NCBI RefSeq assembly: GCF_029542785.1
Contig: NC_083373.1
Span: 248,001-312,000, forward strand
Source of the DNA: Malassezia japonica
Lineage: Eukaryota > Basidiomycota > Malasseziomycetes > Malasseziales > Malasseziaceae
Reading direction: 5' to 3'
DNA length: 64,000 nt
Shown: one piece after another, positions 8,858 through 17,965 of the stretch
Layout: each line of letters begins with the position of its first letter
How positions within the stretch are numbered: the first letter of the stretch is position 1
Notes under the pieces: model-generated
The model's database searches: none
What the model saw: only the letters and a program-made list of their open reading frames with translations
Told to the model about the DNA's origin: nothing
Position numbers and translations under genes: made by a program

Positions 8858-10547
8858 CTATTCCTTCAACTTGGCCAGCGCCTCGTCGCGCTCTTTTCGC
8901 AGCTGCTCCATCTCCGTCTCCAGCTCGTCTTCGCGGAAGATGCGCGACTCGACCAGCGACTCGAGCTCGGCGATCTCTTTTGCGTGCACGTCTTCCAGCT
9001 CTTTCTTGGATGCCTCGAGCTTCTTGAGCTGCGCCTGGAGCTGCTCGTCGTGCGGTGCAGCGCGCATCGACTCGATCTCCTGCCGCTCGCGCTCGTGCGC
9101 GGCCTTTTCTGCTTGGAGCGCCGCCTCGAGTTTCTTGACCTCGGCCTCGGCGCGGCGCGCGGCGTCTGCGTGCTCGCCGCTCTCTTGCTCGGCTGCGCGG
9201 ATCTTTTCCCGGAGGCTGCCGGCGGCCGCGTCGTGGGCGGTGGACGCCTTCTTTGCCGCATCGTTCGCCGCGTCGAGCTTGTCCTTGGCCTCGGCGAGCT
9301 CCTCTTCGAGGGCCGCGACCTTGTCGGTGAGGTGTGCGTTCTGCTCGCGCAAATTCGCGAGGTCAATGTCCGTCGCCGAGACGCTCGCGTCGCGCGGATC
9401 CTTGGCGAGCTGCGTCTCGAGCTCCTGGATATGCGTGCGCAGCCCCTGCTGCTCGGTGGCGGCGAGGTCGAGCTGGTGCTCAAACACGGCGATCGCTTCG
9501 CGCCCGGCGCCCTGCAGCTCCTCGATGCGGCTGCTGAGCTCGGCGCGCTCGCGGTCCCACGCCGTGACCATGGGCTTGAGCTTGGCGTCGCCCTCGGACT
9601 CGGTGCGCATCTTGTCCATCTCGGCGCGCACCGCCGCGAGCTCCGTGCGGAGCGTCTCGGTCTGCTCGCGCAGTGCCTCGGTGTCTTCCGACGAGACCTT
9701 GAGCGTCTGGAGACGCGCCTGGGCGTTCTTGAGCTCCTCGGCGACCTGCTCGTGGACGACCATCGGCACGGTGTCGTCCGCGCTACCGAGCGCTGTTGCG
9801 CTGCGGTTTTCGAGGTCCATCTGCTCCAGGAGCCCCAGGCGCCGGCTGGGATCGTCTACGGACGCCGGCGCCGGGGCGTCGAACGAGAATCCACTCGGCT
9901 CGCGCCGCGGCGTGCGCAAAACGCTCGTCGGGCGTGCGTGCCCTGCCGCGGACGTCGGGCGGCGGACCGAGCGCGGCATGGACGTGGTGCGCGTCGCCTG
10001 CGGCGTCGCACTCAGGCCGCTCGGGCGCGCAAAGGTGTGAGGCGTGCGGACGCCGGGCGACAGCATGCCGCGTGCCGGCGTCCTGCGCTGCGGCGTCGCG
10101 CTCGGCAGCGGGACGTTGGACTGCCGCGCGCGCGATGGTGGCCGCTCCTCGGAGCGCGATGCGCGGCCCGAGAGCGACGACAGCGGCCGGGCCGTCGCGC
10201 TCGAGGGCCGTGTGGTCGAGAGGTGCACGAGCTTGGCCGACGGGCCAAACATGCCGTTGTTTGGCGTCGTCGCAAAGTATTGCACACTACATCAGCAAAG
10301 AAACGCACCCCTGGATCGTTCCGTCGTTCTTTCCTTGGCCGACCGACGCGCCGATCAGCTCGAGGCCGGCAAAGTGTCCGTCGCGTCCCTCGACCGGGCC
10401 GAGGTAGCGCAGGACGCCCGTGAGATCACTTCCTTCGAAGCGGACTTCGTCGCCGATCTCCATACGTCTGGATGGCGTCGCGGCGCCCGCGCGCGAGACG
10501 CTGCTCTGCCGCGCGAGCGACGCTCTTGGTCGGCGCACCCCGCTCAT
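8858..10547 (-). CDS. CAP-Gly coiled-coil microtubule plus-end protein (CLIP-170/Bik1/Tip1-like)
   Basis: The spliced product is 555 residues. Exon 1 (10547-10309) encodes a Ser/Arg-rich leader and most of a CAP-Gly domain (VRFEGSDLTGVLRYLG, GHFAGLELI, GKNDGTIQG). A 22-nt intron (10308-10287; donor GTGCGT, branch CTGAT, GTAG) leads to VQYFATTPNNGMFGP, completing the domain with the usual G-x-Y-F...G-x-F end. Next is a Ser/Pro/Arg-rich linker rich in TPRR/TPQR sites (likely kinase targets), then a coiled coil of about 330 residues to the C-terminus. No CCHC zinc knuckle, present in Bik1 and CLIP-170, is seen at the end. It probably tracks microtubule plus ends and helps dynein loading. It is head-to-head with NudE, 46 bp apart. 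Confidence 0.85.
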
Positions 10548-10565
10548 CGTCGTACAACAACACTT

Positions 10566-10571
10566 CACGTG
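10566..10571. promoter_or_regulatory. CACGTG box in the shared CLIP-like/NudE promoter
   Basis: TCACGTGA (10565-10572) is centred in the 46-bp gap between the divergent starts at 10547 and 10594. It is the only obvious element there, so both genes probably share it. Confidence 0.55.
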
Positions 10572-10593
10572 ACAAGTGTTTGGACGCGTTTCC

Positions 10594-11753
10594 ATGACCG
10601 CGGGGGAGGCGCGCTTTGGCAGCGCCGCCGAGGAGGCGGCGCACTACAAGGCGCAGGTACGGAGCATGCAGGATGCGCTGCAAGAGGCCGAGAATGGGCT
10701 GCAAGAGTTTATGGAGTCGAGCAAAGAGCTCGAGGCGGAGCTCGAGGCGGATATCGCGCAGAGCACCGCGCGTGCGGACGAGCTGCAGGCGGAGAACGAG
10801 TCGCTGCGGCTGGACGTGGACGAGTGGCGGGTGCGTTGTGTGTCTGACGCAGGGAAAGTACCAGCAGTCGCTCTCTGAGCACAATGCGACGCTCGGCGAG
10901 CTGCACCGCGAGCTGTCCAAGCTGCGGGAATCGCACGACGCGTACAAGACCAAGCTGCGCGACATGGAGCTCGACAATGACGAGCTGGAGAATGCCGAGC
11001 GGTGCGTATCTCTGCTAATGCAGGATGATCAACTCGTCGCTCACCGACATGGAGGGGCGGTACAACTCTGCGATGGAAAAAACGGCGCTCCTCGAGTCGG
11101 AGCTCGAGGACAAGACGCGGCTCGAGGAGGAGAACCAGCGCCTGAAAGACGAGCTGCGCGACCTGCGCGAGGAGCTCGCCATCGTCCAGTCCGCGCCGCG
11201 CCCCGACGATGACCTGCAACTGAGCGACCTGGTGGTCAAGGCGCCCAAGCCCACCAAGAATACCCTCGAACGCCTGCGCGAGCACATGCAGCAGCTCCAG
11301 GTGCGCCTGCACACCGCACAGACCCCGGTCGGCCGGCCGAACGAAAAGAGCGCGCTGCCGCGGCCACGCTCGAGCCTCTCCCACTCGCAGAGCGGCTCAC
11401 CGTGGCGGAGCCAGACGCCGGTTGGCGGCCGTGCGACGCCCGCGCGGCCCGAGACGCCGAACAGCGCCCGCACCGACCGCCGCAAGTCGAACTCGTTCAT
11501 TCCCGTGCCGACCAACGGGCTGTCGCGCTCAGCGTCGCGCCGGCCGACGTCGCGCCTCGGCGCCGTGTCTCCGACGCACGTCCCGTACGAGTTTATGGAG
11601 CACGACCCGTCGCTGTCGCCCGGCACGCGCCGCGCAAGTGTCGCGCGGCGGCGGTCCATCTCGCAGGTGCCCGCACCCAACACGCCGCGGCGTGCGGCCT
11701 CGCCCAGTAAGTTGCGTGCTTCGCCTACGAAGCCAGTAGTCCCATGGCGCTAG
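10594..11753 (+). CDS. NudE/Ndel1-family dynein regulator
   Basis: This 371-residue protein has three exons. Two 22-nt introns, 10831-10852 (GTGCGT, branch CTGAC) and 11002-11023 (GTGCGT, branch CTAAT), separate them. The N-terminal 180 residues form one long coiled coil (AAHYKAQVRSMQDALQEAENGLQEF..., then EWRGKYQQSLSEHN..., MINSSLTDMEGRYNSAMEKTALLE). This is the NudE domain that binds Lis1 and dynein; the second intron falls just before M-I-N-S-S-L. The rest is Ser/Pro/Arg-rich and probably disordered, with many SP/TP sites. With the neighbouring CAP-Gly gene it makes a divergent microtubule/dynein pair. Its TAG stop (11751-11753) directly abuts the convergent YAK1 stop. Confidence 0.88.
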
Positions 11754-14176
11754 CTACCGATCCCAGTCGTCCTGCCGCGGCAGCTGGTTCACATACATTG
11801 GAAGGAGACTCGCCGAGTCCCGCTGCCCTTCTTCATAGCGCGGCCGTGCGGGCGACGCGCCAGCGTACCGCGGCGTGTACGCATCGGTGGGCAGGTGCAG
11901 TGCCTCGCCCGAGCTGAGCGACGCGTGCCGCGCGCGCCCGTACGGGCCGCGGAACGTAGAGGGCGAGTAGGCCTGGTCGGCCGGTGCGTGGGGCGTCGCG
12001 TGGGCGTGGGGCGTCGCGTGCGCATGCGGCGAGGCGTGCGCATGCGGTGTCGACCGCGGCGGGTCAAACGTGTCCTTTCCGTGCACGACCACCGCAAAGC
12101 CCCCCTGCTGGGGATAGACCGGCGCGTCGGATGCGAGTGGCGTCGAGCTTTCCCACGCATAGTCGCGGTTGTAGCTGTGCGCCGGTGGAGGATACGCGGT
12201 CGGGCGCGGGGCGTACGCATTGTAGTGCTCTTCGGTGTTGGAGTAATAGTCCGGGCGGCTCGGGTAGTACTCGTCGCGGGGCGACTCGAGCGGCGTCGCG
12301 GGCGGCGGCTGCCAGGGCGCGTGAAAAGGCTCGCCGGTGATAAACGGATGCAGCTTGGCCTGCTGTGGCGTCCAGCGCGTCAGCGGATCAAGGCAGAGGA
12401 GGCCGGCGACAAAGTCGGTGAATGCCGCGCGATTCGCCATCTCTTTCTCCGTGTCGGCCTGGCGGCCGCTGCGCCGCGATACCGGCGCGAGGCGGATAAT
12501 CTCTGGGAGCGTCGTGCCCGGAAAGTACTGCTTGCTCGCCTGCTCCTGCGCGCGGTGCTCGCGCGAGTACTGCTCCATGGGCTTGACCGAGTACGACAGG
12601 CGCCCGTAGGCGTCCTGGTGCGAGTTGAAAAACTCGCGCGTCTGCCGCCCGGTGTCGAGCATGTACTGCGGCGGAAGACCGAGCATCTCGACGATGCGGC
12701 TCACCTGGTTGTACTCCGACGTGCCTGGAAAGATGGGCAGGCCGAGGAAGAGCTCGGCGGCGATGCATCCCAGCGACCACATGTCGATCGCCGAGGTGTA
12801 CGGCACGCCGAGCAGCACTTCGGGCGAGCGGTAGAAGCGCGACTGGATATACGTATAGACCGTCTGCTGCTCGTGGCACGCCGAGCCAAAGTCGACGAGC
12901 TTGATGCTCGGCGCCTGGAGCGTGCGCAGCAGAATGTTTTCCGGCTTCAAATCGCAGTGGATCAGCCGCGCGTCTTTGAGGACGATGAGCGCGTCGAGGA
13001 GCTGCGTGATAAAGACGCGCACCAAACTCGTGCTCAACCCACGGAACGAGTTTTGCTTGATCAGCTCGTAGAGGTTCGAGGAGAGCAGCTCAAAGACCAG
13101 GCACAGGTGCTTGGCGTGAATAAACGTATCCTGGAGCCGCAGAATGTTGTGCTTGTCGTCCGCGTCCCAGTGCTGGTTGAGCGTCTCGAGGATGGTGACC
13201 TCCATCATGCTCTGGTTAAAGTAGGCAGTCTTGTTCTTAATGACTTTGACCGCAACGATCTCGTGCGTCGCCATGTTCTGGCACTTGACGACCTGCCCAA
13301 AGGTGCCTTGGCCGAGCACGTCGAGGATCAGGTAGCGGTGCCCGTCCTCGGAGCCGAGCCAGTCGTTAACGTAGAGAATATAGTCGTAGTCCTCGTTGTC
13401 GTGCCCGTCGTTGTACATCGGCTTGCTCGGCTTTGTCAAGACACGCCGCGGGTTGAATGCAAGCTCGTACACAAACGACGGATTCACCAAGTGGTACGTG
13501 TGGTGCAGATTCGTCGCGAGCGCTTTCAGTGGCTGGGTCAGTCGAGAATACGTACGCTCACAAAGCCGCCGTTCGGGTCAGCACGGCGCTGCTTCATCAC
13601 CATCGTACTATTGTCCAGCATCGGTCGCAGATCGTCCAGCGAGCGCACCTGCCAGAACCCCTCAAACTGTGGCTGGCCGGGGCGCTTGGTCGGCACATGC
13701 ACCTGCGTTGTGGCGGCGGTGGTGGCGGTGCTCACCGACGAGGTGCGCGACGAAATCGGCTCCATCTTGGCACCAGGCCCCGACGCACCCTCTTCCGACG
13801 ACGAGCTCGAGGAGAAGCTCGACGCAGAACGCGCCGAGCACGACGACGAGACGGGCGTCGTGACGCCGGCCTCGCGCATCGTCTGCGCATAATGGCTGCT
13901 GCTGCGCATGCGATCGCTCAGCCGCCGCACATTCTCCTTCGCAACGACAACGGGATTCGACTCCTCCGTGTCGTTATCGTGGTCGGTCTGCGACGATCGC
14001 AGCTCCTCGTCGCTTCCCTCCTCGTCGCTCGCCTGGGGGTAGGTATAGGCACCGCGCGACGCGCCGTACGAGCCACGCTCAACGTCGAGCACGTCATCCA
14101 CCCCAGTCGATGGCCATGCATCCGCACCGCCGTCGACGCCATCGCGCGCGCCGCGCAGTCGCGTACTGCTCGCCAT
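11754..14176 (-). CDS. YAK1: DYRK-family kinase Yak1
   Basis: Yak1 is a growth-restraining kinase acting opposite PKA/TOR signalling. The protein is about 799 residues. Exon 1 (14176-13556) is Ser-rich and ends ...RADPNGGFVS. A 23-nt intron (13555-13533; GTACGT, branch CTGAC, CCAG) leads to PLKALATNLHHTYHLVNPSFVYELAFNPRRVLTKPS, the Yak1-specific pre-kinase box. The kinase domain follows: LGQGTFGQVVKC, AVKVIKN, IHCDLKPENIL, KLVDFGSAC, and the DYRK activation loop YTYIQSRFYRSPE with its autophosphorylated Tyr. The C-terminus is Pro/His/Tyr-rich, with HAHA(S/T)PHAHATPHA repeats. I took the ATG at 14176. Another in-frame ATG at 14227 is only 12 nt from the stop of the upstream gene. Confidence 0.93.
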
Positions 14177-14239
14177 GGTCGGGGCTGGCGGGGCGCAGCG
14201 CCGCCGCACCGCATTTTTACTAAGCATTGGAACACGCCA

Positions 14240-15358
14240 CTACGGAAGGACGACGTACTTTTGCAGGGGCGCGGGCACCGCGTCGTACAGCTTCTTGCTC
14301 TCGAGCCACTTGCGCGAGAAGAGTCGTGTCTGGTAGCGGTCCGCGCCGTCGGCGATGATCGTCGCGACGCGGCTGCCCTTGCCGAGGAGCTTGGCCATGC
14401 GGTAGGCGGCCACGACGTTCAGCGCGGAGCTCGCGCCAATGTACAGGCCCTCCTCGTGGAGCATGCGGAAGATCATTTCGACGCTCGCCTCGTCCTCAAT
14501 GTGCAGCGCGTCGTCGATCAGGTCGACGTCCGGCTTGAGGTTCTCCGTGACACGGCCTTGGCCGATGCCCTCGGTGATCGAGCCGGTGCCGGTGCGTTCC
14601 AGCTTCTTGTTCTTGATGTAGGAGTAGAGTACCGAGCCCGGGGGGTCCGCGAGCCAGCACTTGATGCTGCCGCCCGAGGCCTCCTTCAGGTAGCGCGTAA
14701 TACCGGCGAGCGTACCGCCGGTGCCCGTGGCACAGATGAATCCATCGAGGCCCTCGTCGCGCGTCTGCGCCCAGAGCTCGGGGCCGGTCGTGAGGATGTG
14801 CGCCTCGCGGTTCGCTGTGTTGTCGAACTGGTTCGTCCAGACCGCATTGTCGAGGCGCTCCGCGTGGCGCGCCGCCTGGTGGTTGTAGTTCTCTGGGTTG
14901 TCAAACGGCACAGCAGGCACGGGGTAGACCTCGGCGCCGAGCATGCGCAGCAAATCGATCTTCTCTTGCGACTGCGTGTTCGGCATATAGATCACGCACT
15001 TGTAGCCACGCGCACGGCACACATGGGCGAGGCCGATGCCGGTGTTACCCGCGGTGCCCTCGACCACTGTGCCGCCCGAGCGCAGCTGGCCCTTCTTCTC
15101 TGCGTCGAGCACCATGTAGAGTGCGGCGCGGTCCTTGACACTGCCGCCCGGCTCCATGAACTCGGCCTTGCCGAGAATCTCGCAGCCGGTCTCGTCGCTC
15201 AGCGAGTTGATGCGGATCAGCGGCGTGTTGGCCACAGCGCCGTCAAAGCCCTTGACGACGTTGCCATAGTGGTTGCGCGCCACGGCACAGCGCGAGAAGC
15301 AGCGCACAGCGCCCAGCGGGGCAGTGCGCGACACGGCACGGAGCGACGGAACGAGCAT
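14240..15358 (-). CDS. Mitochondrial-type cysteine synthase
   Basis: This 372-residue PLP enzyme of the O-acetylserine sulfhydrylase fold makes cysteine. The N-terminus is an amphipathic Arg/Ser-rich presequence ([24 protein letters not shown]). Next comes [11 protein letters not shown], the PLP lysine in [11 protein letters not shown], the substrate loop [12 protein letters not shown], and the phosphate-binding GTGGTLAGI. The layout fits the fungal mitochondrial cysteine synthase group (S. pombe Cys12-like) rather than the cytosolic CysK enzyme. It is a single exon. The sequence ends QKYVVLP, with TAG at 14242-14240. CACGTG at 15378-15383 lies just upstream of the start. Confidence 0.88.
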   Translation of the reverse strand: MLVPSLRAVSRTAPLGAVRCFSRCAVARNHYGNVVKGFDGAVANTPLIRINSLSDETGCEILGKAEFMEPGGSVKDRAALYMVLDAEKKGQLRSGGTVVEGTAGNTGIGLAHVCRARGYKCVIYMPNTQSQEKIDLLRMLGAEVYPVPAVPFDNPENYNHQAARHAERLDNAVWTNQFDNTANREAHILTTGPELWAQTRDEGLDGFICATGTGGTLAGITRYLKEASGGSIKCWLADPPGSVLYSYIKNKKLERTGTGSITEGIGQGRVTENLKPDVDLIDDALHIEDEASVEMIFRMLHEEGLYIGASSALNVVAAYRMAKLLGKGSRVATIIADGADRYQTRLFSRKWLESKKLYDAVPAPLQKYVVLP

Positions 15359-15395
15359 GGTTCAGGAAGGGTAAGGCCACGTGGCTACCAGATCT

Positions 15396-17024
15396 CTACT
15401 TAGTCCACAGGTCGACAAACTCGTTGACCGGCATCTTGGCCAGGCGCTCGTGGTCGGTGAGGAGCGAGAGCAGGTTCTTTTGCTCCTCCTCCGAGAAGAA
15501 GCCCTGGAGGTGCTTGGTGAGCTTGCTCGCGATCAGCGGGACAGCCTCCTCGCGGCGGCGGGCGTGGCCGACGGGGTAATCGATCGCGATCTCATCGATC
15601 ACCGTGCCGTCGTTGAGCACGAGCGAGACCGCGTTACCGATCGAGCGCTTCTCGGGCTCGAGGTACTCGGTCGTGTAGCGCGGCTCCTCCTCCACGACCA
15701 TCTTCTCGCGGAGCGCGTCGATGCGAGGGTCAGCGGCGAAGTCGTCCGTGTAGTCGCTGGGGTTCAGGCTGCCCTTCATCAGGGGAACGGCGACCATGTA
15801 TTGGATGCAGTGGTCACGGTCGGCGTAGTTGTTCAGCTTGCCCTGCTTGCTGATGATGCGCACAGCAGCCTCCTGCGTGCGGATCTTGACCTCCTTGATG
15901 TCATCGCTGGTCTTGCCGAGGTCCTTGAGCTTCTGGTGGAGCTGGACAGCGGCTTCGACGGCAGTCTGCGCGTGGAACTCGGCGGGGGCGAGCTTGAACA
16001 GCACATTCTCCATCACGTACGAGGTGTAGGGGCGCTGGAACTTGAACGGCTGGCCCTTGAAGAGCACGTCGTAGAAGCCCCAGGTCTTGGCCGTGAGCAC
16101 CGAGTTGTAGCCGCCCTCGCCACGCTGCACAAGCAGAGCGAGGTTCACGGCACGCGCGCACGCATCACCGGCAGCCCACGACTTGCGCGAGCCGGCGTTG
16201 GGGGCGTGGCGGTAGGTACGCAGCGACTGGCCATCGACAAACGCTTGCGAGATCGCATCGACGGTCTGCTCGCGGGTCAGGCCAAGCATCTTGGACACGA
16301 CGGCGGTCGACGCAACCTTGACGAGCACGACGTGGTCGAGACCGACACGGTTGAACGAGTTCTCAATGGCAATGTTGCCCTGGATCTCGTGCGCCTTGAT
16401 GGCAGCCGTCAGCACGTCCTTGACGGTGAGCGGGGCCTTGCCGTTCGCGACGTTGGTACGCGCGAGCCAGTCGGCCACGGCAAGGATCGCACCGAGGTTG
16501 TCCGAGGGGTGACCCCACTCGGCCGCGAGCCAAGTGTCGTTGAAGTCGAGCCAGCGGATCAGCGCACCGTTGTTGAAGGCGGCGCGGATGGGGTCCAGCT
16601 GGTACTCGGTACCGAGCACCTTCGCACCGTTGGGCACGACCGTACCCTCGACCACCGGGCCGCACACGGCACGGGCAGCAGGGAAGCGCAGCGCCTCGAT
16701 ACCACAGCCAATCGAGTCCAGGAGACAGAGGCGAGCGGTGTTGTACGCAGTCTCGGACGTGATGTCGTAGTCGTGGACGTAGTCGGCAATGTCCTGGACG
16801 ACCTGGTCGGGGGGGGGACGCACATTGTCCTCACCCTTGCCAACACCAGCAGCAACAGCCATCGTGCGCGAGTGAATTTGGGGAACGGAAGCGCGGAGAG
16901 TGCGGGGGGTACGCTCGGCAGTAACGAACGTAGCGGAACGAGTAGAAAGTACCTTGGAAAGAGCTCCGGACCTGGCCTGAACACGGCAAGCACGGAGAAT
17001 CGGCAGAGACAGAGCACCCGGCAT
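15396..17024 (-). CDS. PDH1: 2-methylcitrate dehydratase (PrpD family), mitochondrial
   Basis: This 542-residue enzyme of the methylcitrate cycle dehydrates 2-methylcitrate while breaking down propionyl-CoA. The first 50 residues are Arg/Ser/Thr-rich without acidic residues until VTAERTP, typical of a mitochondrial presequence. The MmgE/PrpD core follows: DIADYVHDYDI, LDSIGCGIEAL, NNGALIRWLDFNDTW, EWGHPSDNLGAIL, HEIQGNIAIENSFNRVGLDHV, SRKSWAAGDA and SYVMENVLFKL. It is a single exon. Odd-chain fatty acid and amino acid breakdown in a lipid-dependent yeast would make propionyl-CoA, so the role fits the organism. CACGTG lies upstream at 17080-17085. Confidence 0.93.
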   Translation of the reverse strand: MPGALSLPILRACRVQARSGALSKVLSTRSATFVTAERTPRTLRASVPQIHSRTMAVAAGVGKGEDNVRPPPDQVVQDIADYVHDYDITSETAYNTARLCLLDSIGCGIEALRFPAARAVCGPVVEGTVVPNGAKVLGTEYQLDPIRAAFNNGALIRWLDFNDTWLAAEWGHPSDNLGAILAVADWLARTNVANGKAPLTVKDVLTAAIKAHEIQGNIAIENSFNRVGLDHVVLVKVASTAVVSKMLGLTREQTVDAISQAFVDGQSLRTYRHAPNAGSRKSWAAGDACARAVNLALLVQRGEGGYNSVLTAKTWGFYDVLFKGQPFKFQRPYTSYVMENVLFKLAPAEFHAQTAVEAAVQLHQKLKDLGKTSDDIKEVKIRTQEAAVRIISKQGKLNNYADRDHCIQYMVAVPLMKGSLNPSDYTDDFAADPRIDALREKMVVEEEPRYTTEYLEPEKRSIGNAVSLVLNDGTVIDEIAIDYPVGHARRREEAVPLIASKLTKHLQGFFSEEEQKNLLSLLTDHERLAKMPVNEFVDLWTK

Positions 17025-17124
17025 GGGAGGAGCGTAAAGAGCCGCTGTTCACGGTTCAGCCCGGCATGCCAGCTCATCGCACGTGATGCCGGCGCCAGGT
17101 CGGACCGGAATGATCAGATAAGCA

Positions 17125-17626
17125 CTATGGGTGGTGTGGGGTATCGGTGCGCAGGGTAGGCGCGTCGGGCGCGACGAGCCGACGCTTTTTGCTCGGCTCG
17201 GTTTCGGTTTCTTTGGCACGCTGCTGTGCGGCCTTTTTTTTTTCGCGGCGTGCGCGGTTTTTCGACGTTTTTCGCTCGTCCTCGGCGCGCACCTGCTCCT
17301 GCTTTGCAGCAAACTCCGCCTGCACGGTTTCCTGGGTGAGAAGAGGGGCCTACCTTTTCTGCGCGCTCCGCCATGATGCTCAAGCGCTCGTACTCGCGCT
17401 GCCGCGCCTGTTTGTACACGTGAAACTCGCCGGAGCCAGCGCCGGCCGTGCTGCTGCTGACATTCTTGACAATGTCTGGCGGCGGCTTGATCGTCTTTTC
17501 CTTGCTCGGCTCGGGCAGGCTCACCGGTTTGTCCGGATTCTCGAATAGTTTGCCGATCGCGTTGGCCTGCAAGCCGAACGGCGTGTACTTCTGGCGCTTG
17601 TCCTCCCGGGGCTGGTCGGCGCTCAT
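17125..17626 (-). CDS. PRKRIP1-family nuclear protein (DUF1168)
   Basis: This 159-residue protein has the family signature GKLFENPDKPVSLPEP, the proline block IKPPPDIVKNV, and SSSTAGAGSGEFHVYKQARQREY near residues 60-85. A long basic helix follows, rich in Lys/Arg/Glu. PRKRIP1 homologues are spliceosome-associated RNA-binding proteins in animals. A 22-nt intron at 17353-17332 has the non-standard donor GTAGGC, branch CTCAC and CCAG. It joins MAERAEK to ETVQAEFAAKQEQ. The ATG at 17626 is only 32 nt from the divergent ATG of the RAMP4-like gene. Confidence 0.88.
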
Positions 17627-17658
17627 ACCCTCTTACCTCCACATACACAGCGTTTTGA

Positions 17659-17939
17659 ATGGTGCGCCGTCCGACTTACGTAGCCGTCCGAACGCGATAT
17701 CCGTGCTCGTAACGAAAAGTTTGCCAAGAAGGCGCGCGAGACGCAGAACGTGCGCGGCGCAGGTGGCGCTGCGCGTGGTCTCGTGCACAAGTCGCAAGAA
17801 GCGAAGCGCGACGAGCAGTCGCCGTCGTACGTGCGCTACCTCGCCCTCTTTTGCCTGCTGGTCCTCGCGGGCGGACGTACGTACTTTCACTGACGCAGTG
17901 ATCCTCGAGCTGATCTATGTGCTTTTCCGTGCCTTGTAG
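17659..17939 (+). CDS. YSY6: RAMP4/SERP1 (Ysy6) homologue with an ATG-only first coding exon
   Basis: This is a 78-residue tail-anchored ER protein associated with the Sec61 translocon and ER stress. The first coding exon is only the ATG at 17659-17661, preceded by an in-frame TGA. A 22-nt intron at 17662-17683 (GTGCGC, branch CTTAC, GTAG) follows. The protein then reads M-PSERDIRARNEKFAKKARET, matching the family N-terminus (MP...RxxNxKFAK). After a polar region the transmembrane helix is YVRYLALFCLLVLAGGLILELIYVL in outline. A second 22-nt intron (17877-17898; GTACGT, branch CTGAC) falls inside this helix. Unspliced reading hits a stop after about 17 codons. The gene is too short and split to appear as one open frame. 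Confidence 0.85.
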
Positions 17940-17965
17940 ATTACGAGAGGGCGGTATATGTATAT

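Noticed and set aside
11895..13892. Plus-strand open frame of 665 codons opposite YAK1
   Set aside because: It is antisense to a strongly conserved kinase and has no domain of its own.
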